From Chlorogloeopsis sp. ULAP01 (lineage in GTDB: Bacteria; Cyanobacteriota; Cyanobacteriia; Cyanobacteriales; Nostocaceae), in the NCBI RefSeq assembly GCF_030381805.1, contig NZ_JAUDRH010000002.1:248001-312000 (forward strand): 64,000 nucleotides of DNA, in the 5' to 3' direction. Below are positions 27,471 through 36,624 of the stretch, in pieces. Under the pieces are notes generated by a model, which searched no databases, was not told where the DNA came from, and worked only from the letters and a program-made list of their open reading frames with translations. Each line of letters begins with the position of its first letter. Within the stretch, counting starts at the first letter, position 1. Position numbers and translations under genes: made by a program.

Positions 27471-28387
27471 ATACTGATCGAGTCACCAAAAGTTTATAAA
27501 AAACACCACAGCCTAAGCGGCGGCTTGCCGCTTAACTGCACTGAGTACTGTTTGCTCTCCCTAATCCAATTAATTTTGGGTTCTATGTTTATTTCTGAAC
27601 TTGGAATTATTTCTTAATATTTTATTTGGGATCATTTTTTTACAGTTTTGCTATTATGTAATTCTACTTAGTGACTCGGAGGACAAGACAGCTAATAGCT
27701 AGCTGTTATAAAGCTGTATTTTTTATCATTAATATTATTCTTATTTTTGTTTAAAAAACAGGCTCACAATTCACTAAAATTTTATCAATTACTAGTGAAT
27801 ATCAGGATATTGTGGAATTATGGAGGCTCTAAAAACTGGTTTTAAAATAGAAGATAAACTTAAGTGTTACAATTTGTCAGTAACAAATAACACTGATTTT
27901 TTATTGAACTAGCCTTGAGAAAATACTGACTAGTAATTATTTATACGGATGAAATAAAATAAAGAATATATCATTCGTAGACCAAAATAATAAAAACAGA
28001 AAAATTGTTTAACCTGTACAATTTTTATTGGAAAACCTAAGATTATTGAGAACAAGTTATCGGATAACAATTCTAGATCAATAATTCCTGTAAATTACAG
28101 TAGATTACAGTAATACTTTGTCTGATTTTGAAGATGATTCAGTATTTTTACTGTTTGAAATGCCAAAGGTAAAAGACAGAAATTAAGTATCTTGAATTTT
28201 AACTTTAACTACTGTGGTAATTAAGTACAGTTAGGAAGAGGGGATAAGTATATATGCAAGTTCAAGATCACAAATATGGGATACTGAGCCTAGTTAAAAC
28301 GCATCAGTATATATAGGTAACAAAAAATATTAAGGGATTTTAATAGGTTTGTATCCTTGAAGTTGATATAGGGCAAAAAGCAAAGCC
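27471..28387. other. 917-base intergenic region
   Basis: The region is very AT-rich. A hairpin AAGCGGC/GCCGCTT (27515-27521, 27527-27533) lies 45 bases after the chaperone gene and could end its transcript. A 30-codon frame at 27820-27912 has no ribosome site and is not called. A short GGGCAAAAAGCAAAGCC immediately precedes the GGDEF gene; I could not fold it into a known riboswitch. Confidence 0.45.
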
Positions 28388-29425
28388 ATGAAAATTTCTA
28401 TTCTGGTCTTTGGAAGCAAAAACTTTATCACTACACTTCCGGATCAGATCCGTGATGCAAGTGCCTTTAGCATAGAAGTTATCAATAACATTAGTCAGGC
28501 AGTGTCTTACATTCAAATCACACCGCCCGATATTGTTCTTGTACAAGCGAGCAATGATGGCAGTCTCGAACTTTGCTACTGGCTAAAAGAACAAACAAAA
28601 CTATCTTGGATCTACTGTATCCTTTTGGAAGACCGTCCCCAATTGCTTGCTAATAGAAGTGATTATGGCTGGGAGTGGGAGTTTGAGATGAACGCGATCG
28701 CACTCAAGCAAGGAGCCGATGCCTACATTTGGCTAACTCCCAAGGACAATAGAGATATAACTACGGTAGATTTAACCATCAACCAGCCCCTACTATTAGC
28801 ACAACTAACAGCAGGTTTGCGAAAAGCCCAGAAGTACCGCGAATTGCTGCGTACAAACGATATTTTGTCAACAATCGCCCTATCTGATGCGCTAACAGAC
28901 TTAAACAATCGCCGTGCTTTGGATTGGGAATTACCTAGACAAATTAAAAAAGCTCGTCATCATCGAACTTCTTTAAGTTTAATTATTTTAGATGTCGATT
29001 ATTTTAAAAAAATTAATGATACTTACGGACATTTAGTTGGCGATCGCCTTTTGCAGTTGTTATCTCACCGACTTCAGCATAATCTGCGATGCCAGGATAC
29101 TCCTTTTCGTTATGGTGGGGAAGAATTTGTGATTTTGCTTGGTAATACAAATTGCGATGAAGCACTAGTTGTAGCAAATCGTCTCAATCGTATAGTCAGC
29201 GAACAACCCTTCACGATTAACAATCAACTGTCTATTAACCTCACCGTAAGTCTAGGTACATCATGTCTGCGAGCAGAAGATGATGCTAATGGAATCAGTC
29301 TACTTGAACGTGCTGATCAACATCTTTTACAAGCAAAAGCAGCTGGGCGTAACTGTGCGATCGGCTGCGAAAACGAGAACTTTTTTTCTCAACCTATTTC
29401 ACATCTTCAGGTAGTTTCCTCTTGA
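28388..29425 (+). CDS. Diguanylate cyclase with degenerate receiver domain
   Basis: The 345-residue protein has an N-terminal receiver-like domain (1-145) and a GGDEF domain (about 165-335). The cyclase is intact: LTDLNNRRAL, LDVDYFKKINDTYGH (metal-binding Asp), active-site GGEEF (243-247), and an inhibitory I-site RCQD (234-237) exactly five residues upstream, so feedback inhibition by c-di-GMP is expected. The receiver lacks the phospho-acceptor Asp: PPDIVLVQASNDG has Gln53 at that place. Input is therefore probably not phosphorylation. Its 3' end overlaps a convergent gene by 32 bases. Confidence 0.9.
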   Translation: MKISILVFGSKNFITTLPDQIRDASAFSIEVINNISQAVSYIQITPPDIVLVQASNDGSLELCYWLKEQTKLSWIYCILLEDRPQLLANRSDYGWEWEFEMNAIALKQGADAYIWLTPKDNRDITTVDLTINQPLLLAQLTAGLRKAQKYRELLRTNDILSTIALSDALTDLNNRRALDWELPRQIKKARHHRTSLSLIILDVDYFKKINDTYGHLVGDRLLQLLSHRLQHNLRCQDTPFRYGGEEFVILLGNTNCDEALVVANRLNRIVSEQPFTINNQLSINLTVSLGTSCLRAEDDANGISLLERADQHLLQAKAAGRNCAIGCENENFFSQPISHLQVVSS

Positions 29426-30092
29426 GTTGGAGCACGCTCATACACTCTGCCACCGAGGCACGTTGGCGCATGGCATGAACTAAAGCTTGATATGCTAACC
29501 AATTTTCTTGCAGGAGAGTTTTGGCTTGCAGAGCAAAAAAACGCTGCTTTTGTTCGCAAATAGATGCAGAAAAACCTATACTTGCTAAAACTCCAGCTAA
29601 CTTATTTTTATCGTCAGCCCCACCTTCAGCGTTTTTGTATACTAAAGTCTCAGCAACAATACCCGCCATCCAAACAGTGCAGTAGCGATCCAGCATTTGG
29701 ATGCTAATAGTTCCTCGCTCCAGTTCGGATGCTAGCTGTTGATCATTAAAACTTACACCGCCCTGCCCTGGTTGCTTTTGTTTCCAAGCCTCCCACGCAC
29801 TCAGAGTATAACCGATGACAGGAATATCTAAAAGATAGGCAACCAGAAAGTGTCCGGCTTCGTGATGGATAATGCGTTCTCGATGTTCAGGAGAAAATCC
29901 AGCAATCCAATCTAACAATATAGTTCCACCCTTTCCTTGCCAACCTAATGTATCAACAGTTGCTATTCCCAAAATCGTAAAGGTAGCAAGTGCAGGTACT
30001 GTGGGCGATAGGTGAAATAATGGCCCCAGCAAACTGGAAAGAGTCATGAGAAAAACAGAAATGGCAATTAAATTTAGGGCGGTTTTACTCAT
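29394..30092 (-). CDS. M41 (FtsH-like) metalloprotease domain protein without AAA domain
   Basis: The 232-residue protein has two hydrophobic N-terminal segments (about 6-25 and 32-48) followed by a zinc protease domain with HHEAGHFLVAYLL (HEAGH at 77-81) and a later GGADDKNKLAG, whose Asp fits the third zinc ligand of FtsH. The AAA+ ATPase module of FtsH is missing. Such AAA-less M41 homologues occur in cyanobacteria and plants; their substrates are unknown to me. The last 32 bases overlap the end of the diguanylate cyclase gene on the other strand. Confidence 0.8.
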   Translation of the reverse strand: MSKTALNLIAISVFLMTLSSLLGPLFHLSPTVPALATFTILGIATVDTLGWQGKGGTILLDWIAGFSPEHRERIIHHEAGHFLVAYLLDIPVIGYTLSAWEAWKQKQPGQGGVSFNDQQLASELERGTISIQMLDRYCTVWMAGIVAETLVYKNAEGGADDKNKLAGVLASIGFSASICEQKQRFFALQAKTLLQENWLAYQALVHAMRQRASVAECMSVLQLKRKLPEDVK

Positions 30093-30248
30093 GGCTGGCT
30101 ACGCTCATACAGCTTAATTTTTCTTAATTATTTATATTACATACAAAGCGATCGCACCAAGAATAGAGCCGAATGTTCTAGAGCAGCTTTCTTTATTACT
30201 GTTGGATGAACTCGCGCTCTTGACTAAATCTCATCCAAGCAGATGATT

Positions 30249-30605
30249 TTAATCAACATAGTCCGTTGTCATGTCAAGTTTTTCGGTATTATTTGAAGTG
30301 ATTGGACGCTGACCGTCGATGTTAAGCGTATCCTTAACCTGATAATCACTGTTAATAATCGGACGTTGACCATCGATATTGAGAGTATCTTTAACTTCTA
30401 AATCACTTGGGTCTATCGGACGCTGACCATCAATAGCAAGCATTTCCCGATCCTGAAAATCGCTTTTGGCGATCGGACGCCGACCATCTATATTAATTGT
30501 TTCATTTGATTGAAAATTGCTCTTAGCAATTGGACGTTGACCATCTATGTCGAGAGTATCCTTAACCTCTAGATCACTTGGATCTACTGGACGTTGACCA
30601 TCAAT
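30249..30605 (-). repeat. 57-bp coding tandem repeat, six units
   Basis: A recurring GGACG(C/T)TGACCATC block on the + strand marks each unit, at about 57-base steps from 30303 to 30588. Confidence 0.85.
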
Positions 30606-30623
30606 ATTGTTTATATTATCCAT
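30249..30623 (-). CDS. Protein of six 19-residue IDGQRPI repeats, unknown function
   Basis: From ATG at 30623 this is a 124-residue protein made almost wholly of six tandem 19-residue units, each opening IDGQRPI or IDGRRPI and continuing like DPSDLEVKDTLN. The DNA period is exactly 57 bases. Units are diverged (for example AKSNFQSNETIN), so this is an old, selected repeat rather than a recent expansion. It is hydrophilic, with no signal peptide or Cys. The frame is open 22 codons upstream to a TTG at 30689. I recall other cyanobacterial proteins with 'RPIxxS' repeats but no known role. It is the next minus-strand gene after pnkp, 447 bases away. Confidence 0.75.
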   Translation of the reverse strand: MDNINNIDGQRPVDPSDLEVKDTLDIDGQRPIAKSNFQSNETINIDGRRPIAKSDFQDREMLAIDGQRPIDPSDLEVKDTLNIDGQRPIINSDYQVKDTLNIDGQRPITSNNTEKLDMTTDYVD

Positions 30624-31069
30624 GCTCTTGTTTGTTCTTTCTTCTTTTAATTCACTTGCTAACTGATTAGAATACTTAGGTAAAGTCAAAAAAACTTCTG
30701 CCAGAGCATATAATGTGGCTCTGACTTGAGAGTGATTTGTTGATCAATAAACTCTTTGAGTGCTGATTTTGGTGAGTGACAAAATGAACTGAGCAAAAAT
30801 TCACTTTAGTTGATCCACTCCTTTCCAACGATTGAGATGATAAAGATTGAGGAAAAAGGCGATCGCCTAGCGCATAATTTCCAATGGCGTCGGGTTAAGC
30901 GCGTTGAGTGCAAGTGGCGTGATTTTGGATTAGAAATCCTTCTGTTCCTTCCGAGTTCTGTAAATCCATCTGCCGCAATCATTTTTTAAATTGGGATTAG
31001 AAAGCGTAGCACAGAGATTTGATCATCCACCGTTGGGTTATTGCTGAACGAAGATATGTTTTGAGTAGT
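30624..31069. other. Intergenic region downstream of pnkp
   Basis: The minus strand shows a short translated similarity to transposase-like sequence (FFLNLYHLNRWKGVDQLK, interrupted by stops, about 30800-30880). I regard it as a possible insertion-sequence remnant at low confidence. The rest holds nothing recognisable. Confidence 0.3.
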
Positions 31070-33775
31070 TTACAACCTTGGATCTACAGGTTCGCTCTCC
31101 AGTGCCAGAATCCCAAAAACGCATTCATGCACATGGTGTAAGGGTTCATGGGCAACAAAACGCTCTAATGCTTCAACACCCAAAGCAAACTCCCGCATAG
31201 CCAAAGAACGTTTCAGCGATAACCCCCTTTGACGCAGACGTTGCAAATTCTCAGGCAGATTGTATTCTGGGCCGTAGATAATACGCAGATATTCTTGTCC
31301 GCGACATTTTACCGCAGGTTGGATAACACCCCGACTACCCTTAATCATGAATTGCATTGGTTTAACTACCATACCTTCACTTCCCCCTGCCGTTAGTTCT
31401 TTCCACCAATGCACCCCTTCAGCTACACTACTGGGATCTGATAAATCTATTACCTTGTGTGCTGTTTGTAACATTAGTTCTGGAGCGTGAAAGGCAATTT
31501 TTGCCACTTCTTCAATGTGCCAGCAATGATTTTTGTCAGTATAAACGGCTTTTTCTGTTGCTAAAATGTGGAAAGGTGCAAGCTTTAAGTGAGAAATATC
31601 ACTTACAGACCAACAGTACTGGCGATAAGCATTAACGTATTGCTGTGCCATTTCAGCTTTTTGTTGATAACTGCTCAACTGTTTACTGACATCAACACCA
31701 AAGTAACTAGCTTTTTCCAATAATGTGACGGCATTATTGAGGGCAAGGCGGGAAGCAACTCCCACAGGTGCATATTGTTCTCGTAACAACCCTGAAGCTT
31801 TAGCTGACCAAGGCATGAGTTCGCAATCTAAACAAACCCAAGTGGTATCAAATCTTTCCCAAAAGTCACAGCTAGAAAGGGCAACATTCAAACGCTCCAG
31901 AAGTTGCTTTTCTAGAGTAGAGTCTTCAAAAAAACGTCTTCCTGTGCGAGTATAACAGATACCGATGCTCTCATCATCCACCCCAAAGCGTTTCTTAGCT
32001 GCTATGTGATCGCGGCAAACTATGACTACTACCCGCGAACCCATGTGTTTTTCTTCACATACTAACTCCGTAATTCCCTGATTTTTGTAGTAAGCAAAAG
32101 CTTGTTGAGGATGTTCCAAATATCCTGCCTCTTGGGAAGTTTCTACTGGAGACATCGTCGGTGGCAAGTAAATCAGCCATTTGGGGTTGGCAGCAAAACG
32201 GCTCATTACCTCTAGAGCAGCGATCGCATTTTCTTCTCGAATTGTGATATTAGACACTAAGCGGGTGTTGACGATACGCTTACCTAGAACATCATCGATA
32301 TGCAGCAAATCATCATGTTCTTGTTGGGCTGTCTTTTCTATGTCCGACTCCCCACTGCCAGTTATTGTCATAGGTTTAACAGGCTGGCAATAAACTTGAG
32401 CAGCAGGTACACTTACTAATTCCTTTTCTGGATAGCGCAAGGCTGTAAGTTTGCCTCCAAAGACACAGCCCGTATCAATATCAATTGTGTTATTTAGCCA
32501 TTCCGCTTCCGGCACAGGAGTGTGTCCATAGACAACCATCGCTTCGCCTCTGTATTCTGCTGCCCAGTTATAACGAATCGGCAAGCCAAACTCATCAATT
32601 TCGCCAGTGGTTTCGCCATACAGCGCAAATTCTCGCACCTGAGCCGAACCTCGTCCCTGATACTCCTGCTTCATTCCCGCATGGGCAACTACTAGATGTC
32701 CATCATCAAGGACATAATGACTCACCAAAGAATCTAGAAACTCTTTCAATTGCTTTGAAAAGTTTTCGCGCACTTCTTCTGGCAAAGCTGCAATTTCTGC
32801 CAATGTTTGCTCTAAGCCGTGATTTACCTTGACATTTTTGCCCCGTAACTTCCGCAATAGTTTGTGTTCGTGGTTACCAGGAACGCAAAGAGCTGTTCCC
32901 TCTGCTACCATATTTCGCACTAGCTTGACTGTATCAAGGATGCGTGGCCCTCTGTCTACTAAATCACCCAAGAAAATAGCTTTACGTCCTTGGGGATGTT
33001 GATAGGTAGGAGCATCGTTCCAGAGGGAGGGAGTGAGAGTGGGGGAGTGGGAAAGTGGGGGAGAAATAGATGAGGAAGATAGGGAAGATGGGGAAGAATT
33101 CTTCACTGTGTCTCCACCTCCCCGTGTCTCCTTGTCCTCTATTCCCTGTCCCCTATCCTTGACGTATCCCAATTTTCCCAGTAGTTCTTCCAATTCATTG
33201 CAACAGCCGTGAATATCGCCAATAATATCAAAGGGGCCGTGTTCGTATTTGCGGTTATTCCAAAGCGGTTGACACTCAATTTCTACTGCATCAATTTCTT
33301 CTGGAGACTTGAGAATGTAGACGTAGCGGAAGCCTTCTCTTTCTAAATTTCGTAGAGAACGCCGCAAAAATTGAGTATGACGGCGGACAACATGGGAACC
33401 AAACTGGCGATCGGGGCGTTGTTGATTGCGTTGATGGCACAATTCTTCTGGTAAATCGAAAGCGATCGCAACTGGGAAAAAATGGTATTGTCGTGCTAGA
33501 TGAACAAATTCTTTGCGATCATCTGGGTGGACGTTTGTTGCATCAACTACTGTCAGTTTCCCGACTGCTAAACGTTTGGCAGTAATGTAGCGCAGCACTT
33601 CAAAGGCATCTTTGCTAGCAGACTGATTATTCTCGTCATTTGATATTAATCCCCGACAAAAGTCTGAAGAAAGCACCTCAAAGCTTTGAAAATGCCTGCG
33701 GGCAAAAGTTGATTTTCCGGCACCGGATGCGCCAATCAGGACAACTAAGGACAGTTCAGGAATAGTTAATTTCAT
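31070..33775 (-). CDS. pnkp: Pnkp, polynucleotide kinase-phosphatase-ligase
   Basis: Bacterial Pnkp heals and seals broken RNA together with Hen1. The 901-residue protein has all three modules. The 5'-kinase has P-loop GASGAGKS (15-22). The metallophosphatase has GDIHG (186-190), GDLVDRG (270-276), GNHEH (300-304) and VVAHAG. The adenylyltransferase/ligase has lysine K576 in EEKHMGS. Its start overlaps the end of hen1 by four bases (ATGA), indicating translational coupling. Residues about 208-255 are a low-complexity segment encoded by dispersed repeats, between phosphatase motifs, that homologues should lack. The usual length is about 850-870. Confidence 0.95.
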   Translation of the reverse strand: MKLTIPELSLVVLIGASGAGKSTFARRHFQSFEVLSSDFCRGLISNDENNQSASKDAFEVLRYITAKRLAVGKLTVVDATNVHPDDRKEFVHLARQYHFFPVAIAFDLPEELCHQRNQQRPDRQFGSHVVRRHTQFLRRSLRNLEREGFRYVYILKSPEEIDAVEIECQPLWNNRKYEHGPFDIIGDIHGCCNELEELLGKLGYVKDRGQGIEDKETRGGGDTVKNSSPSSLSSSSISPPLSHSPTLTPSLWNDAPTYQHPQGRKAIFLGDLVDRGPRILDTVKLVRNMVAEGTALCVPGNHEHKLLRKLRGKNVKVNHGLEQTLAEIAALPEEVRENFSKQLKEFLDSLVSHYVLDDGHLVVAHAGMKQEYQGRGSAQVREFALYGETTGEIDEFGLPIRYNWAAEYRGEAMVVYGHTPVPEAEWLNNTIDIDTGCVFGGKLTALRYPEKELVSVPAAQVYCQPVKPMTITGSGESDIEKTAQQEHDDLLHIDDVLGKRIVNTRLVSNITIREENAIAALEVMSRFAANPKWLIYLPPTMSPVETSQEAGYLEHPQQAFAYYKNQGITELVCEEKHMGSRVVVIVCRDHIAAKKRFGVDDESIGICYTRTGRRFFEDSTLEKQLLERLNVALSSCDFWERFDTTWVCLDCELMPWSAKASGLLREQYAPVGVASRLALNNAVTLLEKASYFGVDVSKQLSSYQQKAEMAQQYVNAYRQYCWSVSDISHLKLAPFHILATEKAVYTDKNHCWHIEEVAKIAFHAPELMLQTAHKVIDLSDPSSVAEGVHWWKELTAGGSEGMVVKPMQFMIKGSRGVIQPAVKCRGQEYLRIIYGPEYNLPENLQRLRQRGLSLKRSLAMREFALGVEALERFVAHEPLHHVHECVFGILALESEPVDPRL
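33011..33154 (-). repeat. Dispersed repeats inserted in frame within pnkp
   Basis: The segment encodes about RGQGIEDKETRGGG...SLSSSSISPPLSHSPTL. On the + strand it contains a 26-base AGATAGGGAAGATGGGG block also found at 59719-59744, and TCACTGTGTCTCC...CCCC (33103-33123), complementary to the methyltransferase insert at 16386-16406. Confidence 0.85.
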
Positions 33776-35157
33776 AATTTATTGAACACTCCCATTTGTG
33801 TTGGTGAACCGACTTCGGAGTCTTCCATGCCTACAGGTTGAAACTCCACTTTGTAGCCACAGCGTTCTGCCACACTGTTTCCCCAAGTTTGAAATTCCTC
33901 TCGTGTCCACTCAAAGCGGTGATCTTTATGGCGCAGTCTCCCAGCAGGTAAATTCGCAAATCTGACGTTATACTCAATATTCGGTGTAGTTAAAACAATC
34001 GTTTGTGGTTGAGCCACCTCAAATAAAACTCGCTCAAAAGCTTGAATACGCGATAAATCTAGGTGTTCAATTACCTCAATTACCGTAGCTGCATCGTAGC
34101 CTTTGAAACGCTTATCTTGGTAAGTGAGCGCACTTTGAATTAGTTGCAGGCGATTCCAGCGATCGCGAGGTAAACGCAAGCGATCTAATCTTTCTTTAGC
34201 TATTTCTAAAGAGCGATAGGAAACATCAACACCTGTAATTTGCTCAAAAAAACTGTCTTTTAGTAAGATTTTTAGTAAAGTGCCTTGACCACAGCCTAGA
34301 TCAATCACCCGCTTGGCGTCATACTTTTTGAGGACAGACAAAATTGCATTTATCCTTTGCTGATTGAGGCTGAGAGGTTTTTCTACCGCTACTTCTTCTT
34401 GAGTGTGTGTTTCTTCTACCCGATCTGGATCGAGGTTGTCTTCCTCAGCCAGTTGCGCCAAAGCCGCACGAGTTAAATAACCTTGGCGTTTTAGATAGCG
34501 CTTAGTAATTTGTTCTCGTGCCGGATGCGCAGCCAACCAACCTTCACCATGACGTAGCAGTTTTTCGACTTCCTCATCACCCACCCAGTAATGTTTTTCA
34601 TCATCTAATACTGGTATAAGTACGTAGAGATGACTTAATAAATCTGAAATTGAAAGAGTGTGCTGCAATTCAACGGTGTAATAATGACTGTATCCCCACT
34701 CTGGAAAATTTTCATCTAATAAATGAGCCTGAGCGCTAACACAATAGCCTAAAGGTTCAAATAGTTGCCGCAAAAACTCTTCACCTCCCCAACAAGGTAG
34801 CACAGGCAATCTTGCTACCAAGGGTATGGAGGTTTGTGCTAATTCCGGCTTGTCTTTACAGCGCCCTGTCAGAGCGGTACTGAATACTTGAGCGATCGCC
34901 ACACTCAAAAACGAAGAAGCAACATAAGGGCGATCGCTCACGTATTGCCTAATAAAAGCGCCCCTTCCCCGTGCCAATTTCACTGCATCGACATCCAATA
35001 GGAGTACTGCTGTACAGCGCTGTGTACTCGCCTCAGAATAGAAAATATGTGCCTTGCCAAAGGAAAGGACAAAAGACTGACAGCGTTCTGGGTGTTTATG
35101 TAGTAGGTAGCCTAAATCTGTAGCAGGCTGGTGTGTAGTTGTAATAGTCAGCAGCAT
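33772..35157 (-). CDS. hen1: Hen1, 3'-terminal RNA ribose 2'-O-methyltransferase
   Basis: Bacterial Hen1 methylates the 2'-OH at the 3' end of cleaved RNA, before ligation by Pnkp, so that the repaired RNA resists the same ribotoxin. The 461-residue protein has the bacterial N-terminal domain (1-250, MLLTITTTHQPATDLGYLLHK) that activates Pnkp ligase. The C-terminal methyltransferase has DLGCGQG (286-292), the metal site EVIEH (361-365) with HKDHRFEW (His413), and TTPN (390-393). All catalytic ligands are present. It is first in a two-gene operon with pnkp. Confidence 0.96.
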   Translation of the reverse strand: MLLTITTTHQPATDLGYLLHKHPERCQSFVLSFGKAHIFYSEASTQRCTAVLLLDVDAVKLARGRGAFIRQYVSDRPYVASSFLSVAIAQVFSTALTGRCKDKPELAQTSIPLVARLPVLPCWGGEEFLRQLFEPLGYCVSAQAHLLDENFPEWGYSHYYTVELQHTLSISDLLSHLYVLIPVLDDEKHYWVGDEEVEKLLRHGEGWLAAHPAREQITKRYLKRQGYLTRAALAQLAEEDNLDPDRVEETHTQEEVAVEKPLSLNQQRINAILSVLKKYDAKRVIDLGCGQGTLLKILLKDSFFEQITGVDVSYRSLEIAKERLDRLRLPRDRWNRLQLIQSALTYQDKRFKGYDAATVIEVIEHLDLSRIQAFERVLFEVAQPQTIVLTTPNIEYNVRFANLPAGRLRHKDHRFEWTREEFQTWGNSVAERCGYKVEFQPVGMEDSEVGSPTQMGVFNKL

Positions 35158-35430
35158 TCACTTTCAAGAGGGTGAGCTTGAGAGGGTTCTGTGAATACTA
35201 CTGTTGTAAAAACTAATATTACGCAAAAATTCTCATAATTGTTTTTGGCGCTAACAGTTTGTTGCTGTGCTTCGTTCTGTGTTCTTCATTAAACAAATCG
35301 ACCACAGATCATACTAAAACATGATTCAAGAGATTAAACCGCCTAGCAGTCTTAGTGACCTTTCCCACAGAATAGCCACAACTAAGATGAGAAAATAGAG
35401 ACTACAATACCTTTGTAGTACGAACCACCC

Positions 35431-36480
35431 GTGAACACCCAGACAAGCCCATTTGCTTCTACTGAAACTCGCAAAGCCGATCACATTCGTATCTGCCTTG
35501 AAGAAGATGTACAATTCCAGCAAACCACCAATGGATTGGAAGACTATCGTTTTAAGCATTGTTGCTTACCAGAAATCAATCGCGACGAAATTGACATCAG
35601 TACTACTTTTTTAGGAAAAAAACTAGGAGCACCACTGTTAATCTCCTCAATGACTGGAGGAACCCCAGAGGCGGGCATCATCAATCGACGTTTGGCAGAA
35701 GTTGCCCAACACTACGGAATGGCGATGGGTGTTGGTTCCCAACGAGTGGCGGTGGAAAAACCTCAAGTAGCTGATACCTTTGCCATGCGCAAGTACGCCC
35801 CCGATGTGCTTCTATTTGCCAATTTAGGAGCTGTTCAACTTAATTACGATTACGGTTTAGACGAATGTCTGCAAGTAATCGACATTCTTGAGGCAGATGC
35901 CCTAATTTTGCACCTTAACCCGCTACAAGAATGTATCCAACCCAGAGGTGATACAAACTTCCGAGGAATACTTGATAAAATTGCTATTTTGTGCAGTAAA
36001 TTATCGGTACCAGTAATTGCGAAAGAAGTTGGTAATGGGATATCAGCACCCATTGCACAAAAACTGATTGCTGCTGGAGTGAAAGCAATTGATGTGGCTG
36101 GTGCAGGTGGTACATCTTGGGCAAAGGTGGAAAGCGAACGAGCCGAAAATATGTTACAGCGACGTTTGGGGACAACTTTTGCAGATTGGGGTTTACCAAC
36201 AGCAGAGTGCTTAAGGAGTATTCGTTCCGTTGCACCGCAAATCCCTTTGATTGCTTCAGGAGGTTTGCGTCATGGGCTGGATGTGGCAAAAGCATTGGCA
36301 CTAGGGGCAGATATAGCCGGTTTAGCAATGCCATTTTTGCAAGCTGCGGCTTCTTCAGAAGCTGCTGTTTACGATTTGACACAAGTATTAGTTGCCGAAA
36401 TTACCACAGTACTATTTTGTACTGGCAGTGCTAGCTTGGAGCAGTTGAAGTGTTCAGGCAACTTACAAAGAATAAAATAA
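35431..36480 (+). CDS. fni: Type II isopentenyl-diphosphate isomerase
   Basis: Fni interconverts IPP and DMAPP using FMN and NADPH, supplying carotenoid, chlorophyll phytol and quinone chains. The 349-residue protein has RKADHIRICLEEDVQ near the start, LLISSMTGGTPEAG, GVGSQRVA, LHLNPLQECIQPRGD, VIAKEVGNGIS and the FMN phosphate loop IASGGLRHGLDVAKALALGA. The start is GTG at 35431, which gives the usual N-terminus; ACTACAA/TTTGTAGT forms a small hairpin just before it. It is transcribed divergently from hen1-pnkp. Confidence 0.95.
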   Translation: MNTQTSPFASTETRKADHIRICLEEDVQFQQTTNGLEDYRFKHCCLPEINRDEIDISTTFLGKKLGAPLLISSMTGGTPEAGIINRRLAEVAQHYGMAMGVGSQRVAVEKPQVADTFAMRKYAPDVLLFANLGAVQLNYDYGLDECLQVIDILEADALILHLNPLQECIQPRGDTNFRGILDKIAILCSKLSVPVIAKEVGNGISAPIAQKLIAAGVKAIDVAGAGGTSWAKVESERAENMLQRRLGTTFADWGLPTAECLRSIRSVAPQIPLIASGGLRHGLDVAKALALGADIAGLAMPFLQAAASSEAAVYDLTQVLVAEITTVLFCTGSASLEQLKCSGNLQRIK

Positions 36481-36556
36481 GTATACTATTCGTCTTACTT
36501 TCACTATTTTGAGTGTTAAGTAGGAGGAATTGGGAAATATTAAGAATACAAATGAA

Positions 36557-36603
36557 GTCATTAGTTAAAATTGTTCCTTGCCGTAGGAACAATGGCTAAT
36601 GAC
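36557..36603. repeat. Nested stem-loop upstream of sppA
   Basis: GTCATTAG/CTAATGAC (36557-36564, 36596-36603) encloses ATTGTTCCT/AGGAACAAT (36570-36578, 36585-36593). It lies in the fni-sppA gap, 21 bases before the sppA start, with no T-run. Confidence 0.7.
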
Positions 36604-36624
36604 TAAATAACTAATCACAAAAAT

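Noticed and set aside
27820..27912. 30-codon frame in the long AT-rich gap
   Set aside because: No ribosome binding site, and AT-rich sequence yields such short frames by chance.
28250..28387. Possible riboswitch ahead of the GGDEF gene
   Set aside because: GGGCAAAAAGCAAAGCC looked suggestive, but I could not build the helices of a c-di-GMP or cobalamin riboswitch.
30249..30605. Regular 57-base repeats as a CRISPR array
   Set aside because: The repeats are coding, diverged and continuous with no unique spacers, and keep one reading frame.
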